Shown here piece after piece: positions 1-5,953 of a DNA stretch of 6,304 bases. The stretch is from the NCBI GenBank assembly GCA_964534135.1, contig CAZHQC010000121.1:1-6304 (forward strand), in the 5' to 3' direction. The notes below the pieces were generated by a model that searched no databases, had not been told where the DNA came from, and saw only the letters and a list, made by a program, of their open reading frames with translations. The stretch's first letter is position 1. Every line of letters starts with the position of its first letter. The position numbers and the translations under genes are program-made. Source of the DNA: JAKLQJ01 sp964534135. Its GTDB lineage: Bacteria > Elusimicrobiota > Elusimicrobia > Elusimicrobiales > UBA9959.

Positions 1-878
1 CCTTCTTTAAGTTCTGTTTGAGGCTTCCAGCCCCATTTATTAAGTCTTTCGATATCAACCAGTTTTTTTGCCATACCGGCGGGTTTTGTTAAATCGTGAG
101 TAAACTCTCCTTTATATCCGGTCACTTCCGCTACGGTTTTATAAAATTCATTTATTGACAAATCATAACCCAAACCAATATTCATAACACTCGGCATAGA
201 GTCAAATTCAGTAACAGCATGAATCAAACAATCGGCAAGATCTCCGGCATAAAGAAATTCCCGTCTCACAGTCCCGTCTCCCCATATTTCAACTTCTTTC
301 TCATTTTTTGTATTGGCTAAATAAATCTTTCTTATAACTGCCGGTATCATATGAGAATTGTGTGGAGAAAACTTATCCCATCTCCCATAAAGATTACATG
401 GTATTAATGTTTTATATTGGCAATCTGAATTTTCCGCCGAAATATAAGCGCATAATCTTGCTGCAAGAGTTTTAGCCAAAGCATAACCTTCATTTGTAGG
501 CTCCAATTCCCCTTTCAATACCATCTCTTCTTTTATAGGATTTTGAGCGTTTCTGGGATACATACAAGAACTGCCAAGATTTATAAGTTTTTTCACACCA
601 CATTCTCGCGCCGCATATATAATATTGCGCCCCATATCAAGATTCTCAACTAAAAACTGAACCGGATATTTCATATTGGCTTGTATTCCACCCACGCGGC
701 CCGCCGCATGAATTATAATATCCGGCTTAATCTTTGTGATATATTCTTTGACCGCTTGATAATTAAAAAGATCCAACTCAGTATGAGTAGGCGCAAATAC
801 ATCAAATTTTGAAATATCAGGATGTTCAAGAAAATTTTTTCCCACCATTCCCGAACCACCTGTAATAAATATTTTCAT
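1..878 (-). CDS. fcl: GDP-L-fucose synthase (GDP-4-keto-6-deoxymannose 3,5-epimerase/4-reductase), C-terminus cut by window edge
   Basis: This cytoplasmic extended-SDR enzyme epimerises GDP-4-keto-6-deoxy-D-mannose at C3 and C5 and then reduces C4 with NADPH to give GDP-L-fucose. My translation from the ATG at 878 gives about 292 residues before the left edge. The family is usually 310-320, so only some 20-30 C-terminal residues are missing. The NADP-binding motif TGGSGMVG is at residues 6-13. The family signature LGSSCMYP is at 101-108 and holds the catalytic Ser103 and Cys105. Tyr132 and Lys136 form the YxxxK pair, and NSHMIP at 174-179 carries the catalytic-acid His176. The visible end, GWKPQTELKEG, is the usual extended-SDR C-terminal motif. 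A good Shine-Dalgarno (AAAGGAGA, complement of 886-893) supports the start. The gene follows gmd after 45 nt and completes the GDP-fucose branch. It was identified by motif reading, and all the expected catalytic residues are present. Confidence 0.95.
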   Translation of the reverse strand, partial: MKIFITGGSGMVGKNFLEHPDISKFDVFAPTHTELDLFNYQAVKEYITKIKPDIIIHAAGRVGGIQANMKYPVQFLVENLDMGRNIIYAARECGVKKLINLGSSCMYPRNAQNPIKEEMVLKGELEPTNEGYALAKTLAARLCAYISAENSDCQYKTLIPCNLYGRWDKFSPHNSHMIPAVIRKIYLANTKNEKEVEIWGDGTVRREFLYAGDLADCLIHAVTEFDSMPSVMNIGLGYDLSINEFYKTVAEVTGYKGEFTHDLTKPAGMAKKLVDIERLNKWGWKPQTELKE

Positions 879-923
879 AAACAAATCTCCTTTCATTATT
901 TTAAAATCTTTTTGCGCAATATT

Positions 924-2033
924 TTAAAACCCGCTTTTCTTTAAATAAGCTTCTTTTAAGGCCAATTTAAAATCAGATTGAGACATCTCTCCGACAAGCT
1001 GTTTAAAGGATGTTTTAAGTTTCCAACCTAACACTTTTTTAGATTTTGTAGGGTCACCCAATAATGTTTCAACCTCGGCAGGTCTATAAAAATCAGGATT
1101 AATTTTAATTATGACATCGCCTATTTTAACTTTCAGTTTTTCAATTCCAAATTTAACCTTAGGCTCAACAATTTTGTGAACTATGCCTTTTTCAGATAAA
1201 CCTTTTCCCTGCCATTTAATTATTATGCCAAGCTCAAAAGCCGCTATTTCCACAAACTCTCTCACCGAGTGTTGTTCACCTGTAGCTATAACAAAATTAT
1301 CGGGTTTTTTCTGCTGAAGTATACGCCACATGGCCTCAACATAATCTCTGGCATGCCCCCAATCTCTCTTGGAATTCATATTGCCAAGATGTAAGCATTT
1401 CTGAGTTCCCAAGCTTATCTTAGCCAAAGCCCTGGTAATTTTTCTTGTTACAAATTCTTCCCCTCTTAAAGGAGATTCATGATTAAATAATATGCCATTT
1501 GTCGCGAACATACCATAGGACTCTCTATAATTTACAACCATCCAATAGGCAAAAAGTTTACTAACACCATAAGGCGACCGTGGATAAAAAGGTGTTGTTT
1601 CCGTTTGTGGCACCTCCTGAACCTTCCCGTATAATTCAGATGTTGAAGCCTGATAAAACTTGGTTTTCTTTGCTAAGCCCAGCATTCTAATGCCTTCAAG
1701 CAATCTAAGAGAACCCAAAGCGTCGGTATTGGCGGTATATTCAGGCTCTTTAAAACTAATCCCCACATGGCTTTGTGCTCCCAAATTATAAACTTCATCA
1801 GGTTGAACTTCCTTTAAAACTCGTATCATAGATTCCGAATCCGTTAAATCGCCATAAACCAATTCCGGCTTATTTTTACCCTCAAATAAATGGGCGATTC
1901 TTTCAGTACTAACAGTAGATGAACGCCTAACAGTGCCATATACCTTATATCCCTTATCAATCAATAAACTTGCCAGATAAGCTCCATCCTGTCCCGTAAT
2001 TCCGGTTATCAATGCTTTCTTTTTTTTAGCCAT
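924..2033 (-). CDS. gmd: GDP-mannose 4,6-dehydratase
   Basis: Gmd converts GDP-D-mannose to GDP-4-keto-6-deoxy-D-mannose, the precursor of GDP-fucose and of GDP-rhamnose or perosamine, using bound NADP. At 369 residues it has the usual family length. The Rossmann motif GITGQDGAYL is at residues 11-20 and the Gmd-typical RRSS at 36-39. A variant of the family's NLAAQSHV, here NLGAQSHVGISF, is at 83-94. The catalytic residues Thr131, Ser132 and Glu133 lie in STSELYG, with Tyr155 and Lys159 in SPYGVSK. NHESPLRGEEFVTRKI (residues 184-199) and RPAEVETLLGDPTK near the C-terminus are strong Gmd signatures. The ATG at 2033 is preceded by a Shine-Dalgarno-like AAAGGGAA (complement of 2041-2048), 7 nt from the start. 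It lies 18 nt after manC and 45 nt before fcl, so the three genes are probably one transcript. Nothing looks broken. Confidence 0.97.
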   Translation of the reverse strand: MAKKKKALITGITGQDGAYLASLLIDKGYKVYGTVRRSSTVSTERIAHLFEGKNKPELVYGDLTDSESMIRVLKEVQPDEVYNLGAQSHVGISFKEPEYTANTDALGSLRLLEGIRMLGLAKKTKFYQASTSELYGKVQEVPQTETTPFYPRSPYGVSKLFAYWMVVNYRESYGMFATNGILFNHESPLRGEEFVTRKITRALAKISLGTQKCLHLGNMNSKRDWGHARDYVEAMWRILQQKKPDNFVIATGEQHSVREFVEIAAFELGIIIKWQGKGLSEKGIVHKIVEPKVKFGIEKLKVKIGDVIIKINPDFYRPAEVETLLGDPTKSKKVLGWKLKTSFKQLVGEMSQSDFKLALKEAYLKKSGF

Positions 2034-2051
2034 AATATTTTTCCCTTTAAT

Positions 2052-3479
2052 TTAAATTTTAATCTTGCAATGTTTCTCATCAAGATTTACAATATCTCCC
2101 GAAGCAAAATCCTTGCCCGTTTGAATTTCAATAAGCTCCAAATCCTTCTTACCAAGATTGCGAATTTTATATTCCATATTTTTTGGTATATCTATATGAC
2201 AATTTTCTTTAACTATGATTTTTTTCTTACCAAGAACAACTTCGGCTTTACCCTTAACTACAAACCAATGCCTTAAACTGCTTTTGTGATAACGAAAATT
2301 TATTTTTTGATAAGGCAAAAATTTAATTTTTTTCACTCTATAACCGGGCAAATCAACAAGAACCGTATAGTAGCCCCATGGCCTTTCAACTGTTAAATGC
2401 TCATTGCACTCATTTCTTTTTCTTTTCTTTAATTTTTGGACAATTTTTTTAACTTCCTGAGAACGATTTATATCCGACACCAAAACAGCATCCGCTGTTT
2501 CAATAATGGAAAGATTGTTTACGCCTATGGTAGCCACCAAACGCTTATCCGAATATATAAGATTATTAGTGGAGTCAATATTTATAACATCACCGAATTT
2601 AACATTTTTATTTTTGTCTTTGGATAAAACCTTATGAAAATAATGCCAGCTTCCCACATCACTCCAACCTATACGAGAAGGAATAGTATAAACCAAATTA
2701 GATTTTTCCATTATCGCATAATCGATTGAAATATTGGGCATTAAAGAAAAATATTTATTCAATTTATCATAATCAATTTTATTTGAGGCAAAAGCATCAT
2801 TGTATATAGCCCATAATTTATCATGTAATAAGGGGCTATATTTTTTAAATTCTTCAAGAATAATGGAGGCTTTAAATACAAACATGCCCGAATTCCAAAA
2901 GAATCTTTCCGTTTTTACAAATTTGGTTGCCGTTTTTAAATCCGGTTTTTCCATAAACCGCTTAACAGGTAAAGCGACTGTGTTAAATGAAGAAGGCTTC
3001 TTATTTACCTCTATATAGCCATAGCCTGTTTCAGGCGACTCAGGAACAATTCCCAATGTCACTATCTTCCCTTTTTTAGCTTCATTTATGGCTTTCTTTA
3101 TAACTTTTTGAAAATCAGCGCCACGCTTTATCATATGGTCTGACGGAAGCACAATGATAATGGGATCTGTTTTGGCTAATTTTTTTAAATAGATGGCGCT
3201 AAGGCCGATGGCGGGAGCGGTATTTTTAGCTTCAGGCTCAATGAGAATTCTTAAATCCTTAAACTGATTATAGCCAGCTCCAAAAGCATGAAGCTTATTG
3301 GTAACAGCCAAAATATTTTTTTTGCCCACAATGGGAGAAATTCTTTTAACTGTCTGCTCAAAAAAAGAACCCTTCTTTCCCACTTTAAGAAATTGTTTAG
3401 GTAATAAATTCCGGCTTAAAGGCCATAGTCTTGTGCCGGAACCCCCTGCAAGTATAACTCCGTAAATTTCATCTCTCAT
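2052..3479 (-). CDS. manC: Mannose-1-phosphate guanylyltransferase with a degenerate C-terminal phosphomannose isomerase-type cupin
   Basis: ManC transfers GMP from GTP to mannose-1-phosphate to make GDP-mannose, the substrate of the next gene, gmd. The 475 residues match the length of two-domain ManC/AlgA proteins. The nucleotidyltransferase domain (about 5-340) looks intact: GVILAGGSGTRLWPLSR at 7-23, LPKQF at 26-30, EPEAKNTAPAIG at 81-92, LPSDHMI at 111-117, FMEKPD at 175-180, WNSGMF at 195-200 and WSDVGSW at 272-278. A lysine-rich linker follows (about 344-357). The type II phosphomannose isomerase cupin (about 365-455) opens with ERPWGYY. Its usual QxHxxRxEHW-type metal site reads R396-Y-H398-K-S400-S-L-R403-H404-W, and Tyr437 stands where a histidine is expected. 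Isomerase activity is therefore doubtful (inferred from a by-eye alignment). The ATG at 3479 places the signature at the normal distance from the N-terminus. No clear Shine-Dalgarno precedes it, but a TATAAT lies 17 nt upstream. It appears to be the first gene of the manC-gmd-fcl unit. Confidence 0.95.
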   Translation of the reverse strand: MRDEIYGVILAGGSGTRLWPLSRNLLPKQFLKVGKKGSFFEQTVKRISPIVGKKNILAVTNKLHAFGAGYNQFKDLRILIEPEAKNTAPAIGLSAIYLKKLAKTDPIIIVLPSDHMIKRGADFQKVIKKAINEAKKGKIVTLGIVPESPETGYGYIEVNKKPSSFNTVALPVKRFMEKPDLKTATKFVKTERFFWNSGMFVFKASIILEEFKKYSPLLHDKLWAIYNDAFASNKIDYDKLNKYFSLMPNISIDYAIMEKSNLVYTIPSRIGWSDVGSWHYFHKVLSKDKNKNVKFGDVINIDSTNNLIYSDKRLVATIGVNNLSIIETADAVLVSDINRSQEVKKIVQKLKKRKRNECNEHLTVERPWGYYTVLVDLPGYRVKKIKFLPYQKINFRYHKSSLRHWFVVKGKAEVVLGKKKIIVKENCHIDIPKNMEYKIRNLGKKDLELIEIQTGKDFASGDIVNLDEKHCKIKI

Positions 3480-3496
3480 GGGAAATATTTTACCAA

Positions 3497-3504
3497 ATTA
3501 TAAT
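3497..3504. promoter_or_regulatory. Palindromic -10-like element (ATTATAAT), candidate bidirectional promoter
   Basis: ATTATAAT is its own reverse complement, so a consensus TATAAT reads on the minus strand (3502 down to 3497) and on the plus strand (3499-3504). The palindrome extends to AATTATAATT at 3496-3505. On the minus strand a start point about 7 nt downstream would leave a leader of only about 10 nt before the manC ATG at 3479, which fits the lack of a Shine-Dalgarno there. On the plus strand it lies just upstream of the ribosome binding site and ATG at 3523. I see no good -35 at 16-18 nt in either direction, and AT-rich DNA yields TATAAT by chance, so the call is tentative. Confidence 0.4.
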
Positions 3505-3522
3505 TATTAATAGGAGAGATAA

Positions 3523-3567
3523 ATGAAGAAATCAATTAAGCTTTTTCTGTTTTGTTTACGCCGTTAA
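3523..3567 (+). pseudogene. Plus-strand 14-codon ORF with a strong ribosome binding site; possible remnant of an exported-protein gene
   Basis: AGGAG at 3512-3516 sits 6 nt before an ATG at 3523, an almost ideal bacterial start. The ORF reads MKKSIKLFLFCLRR and stops at TAA (3565-3567). A basic N-terminus followed by a hydrophobic run (LFLFCL) is how signal peptides begin, yet the frame ends inside a small GC hairpin (GCCG at 3560-3563 pairing with CGGC at 3569-3572), just before the repeat region. It could be the stub of a divergent gene whose body was replaced or lost, a short leader peptide, or chance. It is the only plus-strand start here with convincing translation signals. No function can be assigned. 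Confidence 0.25.
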
Positions 3568-3603
3568 GCGGCATAGATCGAAGCTACATGCCCTTCCGTA
3601 CTT

Positions 3604-3689
3604 GTGCTTCGTAACTTTTTAGTGAAGAAGTACGTGTGCTTCGTAACTTTTTAGTGAAGAAGTACGTGTGCTTCGTAACTTTTTAGTGA
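3604..3689. repeat. 32-bp perfect tandem repeat, at least 2.7 copies, running into the assembly gap
   Basis: Copies start at 3604, 3636 and 3668. The first two are identical over 32 nt, and the third matches for 22 nt until the Ns begin. A weaker partial copy (GTACTT, one mismatch) precedes the first at 3598-3603. Each unit begins GTGCTTCGTAACT, has a TTTT loop, and continues AGTGAAGAAGTAC. The two 13-nt arms pair with ten Watson-Crick pairs, one G-T pair and two mismatches, so each unit is an imperfect hairpin followed by a 2-nt GT spacer. There are no unique spacers, so it is not a CRISPR array. No T-run follows the stem, so it is not a classical intrinsic terminator. Confidence 0.95.
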
Positions 3690-3789
3690 NNNNNNNNNNN
3701 NNNNNNNNNNNNNNNNNNNNNNNNNNNNNNNNNNNNNNNNNNNNNNNNNNNNNNNNNNNNNNNNNNNNNNNNNNNNNNNNNNNNNNNNN
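3690..3789. other. Assembly gap of 100 Ns inside the tandem array
   Basis: Exactly 100 unknown bases is the conventional placeholder for a scaffold gap of unknown size. The left flank stops at repeat-unit position 22 (ending TTAGTGA). The right flank resumes with AGAAGTA (3790-3796), which is repeat-unit positions 23-29, before diverging. The gap therefore most likely hides more copies of the 32-bp unit, and any distance measured across it is arbitrary. Confidence 0.97.
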
Positions 3790-3808
3790 AGAAGTAGCTT
3801 TAGCGCAG

Positions 3809-3832
3809 GAGGGTCTCGTTGCTTGGACTCTC
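3809..3832 (-). terminator. Hairpin just downstream of the galE stop, weak terminator candidate
   Basis: GAGGGTC (3809-3815) pairs with GACTCTC (3826-3832), with one G-T pair and a 10-nt loop. On the minus strand it begins 4 nt after the galE stop codon (3837-3839). Position and shape suit an mRNA 3'-end structure for the rfbC-rfbB-galE transcript. However, no U-tract follows on the minus strand (the next bases are CTGCGCT), so it does not meet the usual criteria for an intrinsic terminator. Confidence 0.25.
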
Positions 3833-3836
3833 AGAA

Positions 3837-4859
3837 TCAAAGTTTATTATTGCTTTGTTTTGCAGTTGACTCCAAGACTCTATTAACACTCTTATGCCAA
3901 TTCCATGCGGTTTCTATTATAGTGAACAAACGATTAAACTTAGGCTTCCAATCAAGTATTTTTTTAGCCTTGGCTGAAGTTCCAATTAAAACAGCGGGGT
4001 CTCCGGTTCTTCTTTTAGTTTTAATGACGCGAATTTTTCTGCCGGTAATTTTTCTTGCCATTTCAATAACTTCTTTAACTGAAAAACCTTTGCCATTTCC
4101 TAAATTAAAGCAATCGCTTCTACCATTTTTAAAAAGATATTCAAGCGCTTTAATGTGGGCATCAGCCAAATCCGCTACATGAATATAATCCCGCACGCAA
4201 GTGCCATCAAGTGTTTTATAATCTGTTCCAAAAATCTTGATATTTTTTCTTTTTCCTATCGCAGCGTCCAATACAAGCGGAATAAGATGGGTCTCGGGAT
4301 CATGCAATTCCCCTATTTCTCCGTCAGAATCACAGCCCGCCGCATTAAAATATCTCAAAGCAATATACTTCAAACCATAAGCATTGGAATAATCCTTAAG
4401 GATATCTTCTATCATTTTCTTGGTTCTGCCATAAGGATTAATGGGAAATTGAGAATGCTTTTCATTTATCGGTATTTTTAGAGGTTCGCCATAAATGGCG
4501 CAAGTTGAAGAAAATATAAAATGATTAACATTATGCTTTCGCATAACTTCCAGAAGATTTAAGGTGTTTGAAACATTATTGATGTAATATTTAGCGGGAT
4601 CCTCAACAGATTCTCCAACATAAGCAAAAGCGCTAAAATGCATAACCGCTTTAATAGGATATTTCTTAAAACACGCTTCCAGTCGGTTTTTATCAGCTAA
4701 ATCCCCTTTAAAAAACTTTCCCCATTTTACACACCCTCTATGGCCTTTGGACAAATTATCAAAAACAACCGTTTTATATCCTTTTTCATTAAGCGCCTTA
4801 TTGGCATGAGAGCCGATATAACCCGCCCCGCCGACAATTAAAATCACGTCTTTATTCAT
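3837..4859 (-). CDS. galE: UDP-glucose 4-epimerase
   Basis: GalE interconverts UDP-glucose and UDP-galactose, and in some subfamilies UDP-GlcNAc and UDP-GalNAc, through a 4-keto intermediate on bound NAD, supplying galactose for glycan assembly. The 340 residues match the family. The NAD-binding motif GGAGYIGSH is at residues 10-18. FSSTCAIYG (116-124) puts Thr119 where E. coli has catalytic Ser124. NPYGRTK (141-147) holds Tyr143 and Lys147, RYFNAAG (169-175) is the GalE hallmark, and DGTCVRDYIHV is at 218-228. Val290 aligns by eye with the gatekeeper Tyr299 of E. coli, which may widen the substrate range. The last 16 or so residues after WHKS are a polar extension unlike the usual ending. 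The ATG overlaps the rfbB stop by 1 nt (TAATG), with only a weak purine-rich stretch upstream, which suggests translational coupling. Confidence 0.95.
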   Translation of the reverse strand: MNKDVILIVGGAGYIGSHANKALNEKGYKTVVFDNLSKGHRGCVKWGKFFKGDLADKNRLEACFKKYPIKAVMHFSAFAYVGESVEDPAKYYINNVSNTLNLLEVMRKHNVNHFIFSSTCAIYGEPLKIPINEKHSQFPINPYGRTKKMIEDILKDYSNAYGLKYIALRYFNAAGCDSDGEIGELHDPETHLIPLVLDAAIGKRKNIKIFGTDYKTLDGTCVRDYIHVADLADAHIKALEYLFKNGRSDCFNLGNGKGFSVKEVIEMARKITGRKIRVIKTKRRTGDPAVLIGTSAKAKKILDWKPKFNRLFTIIETAWNWHKSVNRVLESTAKQSNNKL

Positions 4860-5953
4860 TATTTTCTCTTTTTATAATTCTTTTTAATCCAACCGGCATA
4901 AGAGGCAGTCTTTATTTTTTTAACCCAAGATGTATTTTCTATATACCAATCAATGGTGCTTTCCAAACCTTTTTCAAAAGAGTGTTTTGGCTTCCAGCCC
5001 AATTCTTTTTGAATTTTGGATGAATTAATAGCATAGCGCCTATCATGGCCAAGACGGTCTTTAACAAAAATTATCAAATCTGAATACTTTTTAATTTTGT
5101 CGCCTAAAGAAGAATTTAATTTAACAGGTGATTTTTTATCTAATATTCCGCAGATTTTTTTTACTATATCGATATTTTTCTTTTCAGAGTTTCCACCAAC
5201 ATTATAGGTGTCACCGATTTTGCCTTTTTCAACTATCCGCCATATAGCCGAACAATGATCCTCAACATATAACCAATCCCGGACATTTTTTCCATCGCCG
5301 TATATAGGCAATGATTTTCCTTCTAAAGCGTTTAAAATAATCAAAGGAAGGAGTTTTTCGGGGAATTGATAAGGCCCGTAATTATTTGAACAATTTGAAA
5401 TTGTAATAGGCAGGCCATAAGTATGGAAATAAGCGCGAACCAAATGATCGGAAGAGGCTTTGGAAGCTGAATAAGGACTTCTGGGGTCATAAGGAGTGGT
5501 TTCTTTAAAAGCTCCTGTTTTTCCCAGAGAACCAAAAACCTCATCGGTGCTTATGTGATGAAATTTAACATCTTTGCGTTTTCCCCAATATTTTCTTGCC
5601 ACATCCAATAAATTAAAAGTGCCCACGATATTTGTTTCAATAAAATCTTTCGGGCCATGAATGGAGCGGTCAACATGACTTTCAGCTGCAAAATGAATAA
5701 CTGTGTCTATTTTAAACTTTTTAAAAACCTTTTCAATCTTTGAATAATCGCAAATATCCGTTTTTTCAAAAAAATACTTTTTACCACCATATTTCTTTTT
5801 GATATCGGCCAAATTCAAAGGACTTGCCGCATAGGTAAGTTTATCGCAATTTATTACTTTCCCTTTGAACTTTGTTTCTTCAAATAAATAATGAATAAAA
5901 TTTGAACCAATAAAACCACTACCACCGGTAATTAAAATATTTGAGTTTTTCAT
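4859..5953 (-). CDS. rfbB: dTDP-glucose 4,6-dehydratase
   Basis: RfbB (RmlB) dehydrates dTDP-D-glucose to dTDP-4-keto-6-deoxy-D-glucose, the second step of dTDP-L-rhamnose synthesis and the substrate of the upstream neighbour RfbC. At 364 residues it is of normal length. The NAD-binding motif GGSGFIGSN is at residues 10-18, and CDKLTYA (36-42) matches the family's LDKLTYAG. HFAAESHVDRSI is at 87-98. ISTDEVFGSL (134-143) carries the catalytic Thr136, Asp137 and Glu138, and SPYSASK (159-165) carries Tyr161 and Lys165. NCSNNYGPYQFPEKLLP (187-203), RDWLYVEDHC (225-234) and LGHDRRYAI (301-309) are further RmlB signatures that separate it from GalE. The start codon overlaps the rfbC stop by 4 nt (ATGA), with a Shine-Dalgarno-like AAAGGAT (complement of 5962-5968) inside rfbC. 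Its stop overlaps the galE start by 1 nt. No defect is visible. Confidence 0.97.
   Translation of the reverse strand: MKNSNILITGGSGFIGSNFIHYLFEETKFKGKVINCDKLTYAASPLNLADIKKKYGGKKYFFEKTDICDYSKIEKVFKKFKIDTVIHFAAESHVDRSIHGPKDFIETNIVGTFNLLDVARKYWGKRKDVKFHHISTDEVFGSLGKTGAFKETTPYDPRSPYSASKASSDHLVRAYFHTYGLPITISNCSNNYGPYQFPEKLLPLIILNALEGKSLPIYGDGKNVRDWLYVEDHCSAIWRIVEKGKIGDTYNVGGNSEKKNIDIVKKICGILDKKSPVKLNSSLGDKIKKYSDLIIFVKDRLGHDRRYAINSSKIQKELGWKPKHSFEKGLESTIDWYIENTSWVKKIKTASYAGWIKKNYKKRK

Larger units (their letters stand above)
3480..3836. other. Intergenic region between galE and manC with repeats and an assembly gap
   Basis: This 357-nt stretch, of which 100 nt are N, is the only substantial non-coding region in the window. 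From left to right it holds an AT-rich promoter-like segment, a short plus-strand ORF with a good ribosome binding site, a small GC hairpin, and about 30 nt of unassigned sequence. The 32-bp tandem array, the gap and a hairpin next to the galE stop follow. Sequence from about 3560 onward looks richer in G+C than the promoter segment. A minus-strand open frame crosses the repeats and the Ns, but the 32-bp period is not a multiple of three and the frame has no recognisable domain, so I do not call it a gene. Confidence 0.85.

Noticed and set aside
879..923. Separate promoter or terminator between gmd and fcl
   Set aside because: The 45-nt gap shows only a Shine-Dalgarno for fcl. I see no stem with a T-run and no convincing -35/-10 pair.
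3604..3689. CRISPR array
   Set aside because: The copies are directly tandem with only a constant GT between hairpins, there are no unique spacers, and no cas gene is visible.
3581..3800. Insertion sequence bounded by the inverted repeat AAGCTAC (3581-3587) and GTAGCTT (3794-3800)
   Set aside because: The arms are only 7 bp, there is no target-site duplication that I can see and no transposase, and the interval contains the gap. The match may be chance.
3619..3840. Minus-strand open reading frame across the repeats and the gap
   Set aside because: It depends on 100 unknown bases and on repeats whose 32-bp period shifts frame at each copy. It has no recognisable domain and overlaps the galE stop.
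3823..4182. Plus-strand open frames opposite galE and manC (for example 3823-4182, 4155-4481, 2070-2276, 2800-3018)
   Set aside because: They lie antisense to strongly recognisable genes, have no family motifs, and look like ordinary shadows in AT-rich DNA.
5341..5544. Second minus-strand frame inside rfbB
   Set aside because: It lies in another frame within the conserved catalytic region of rfbB and has no start signals or homology that I recognise.
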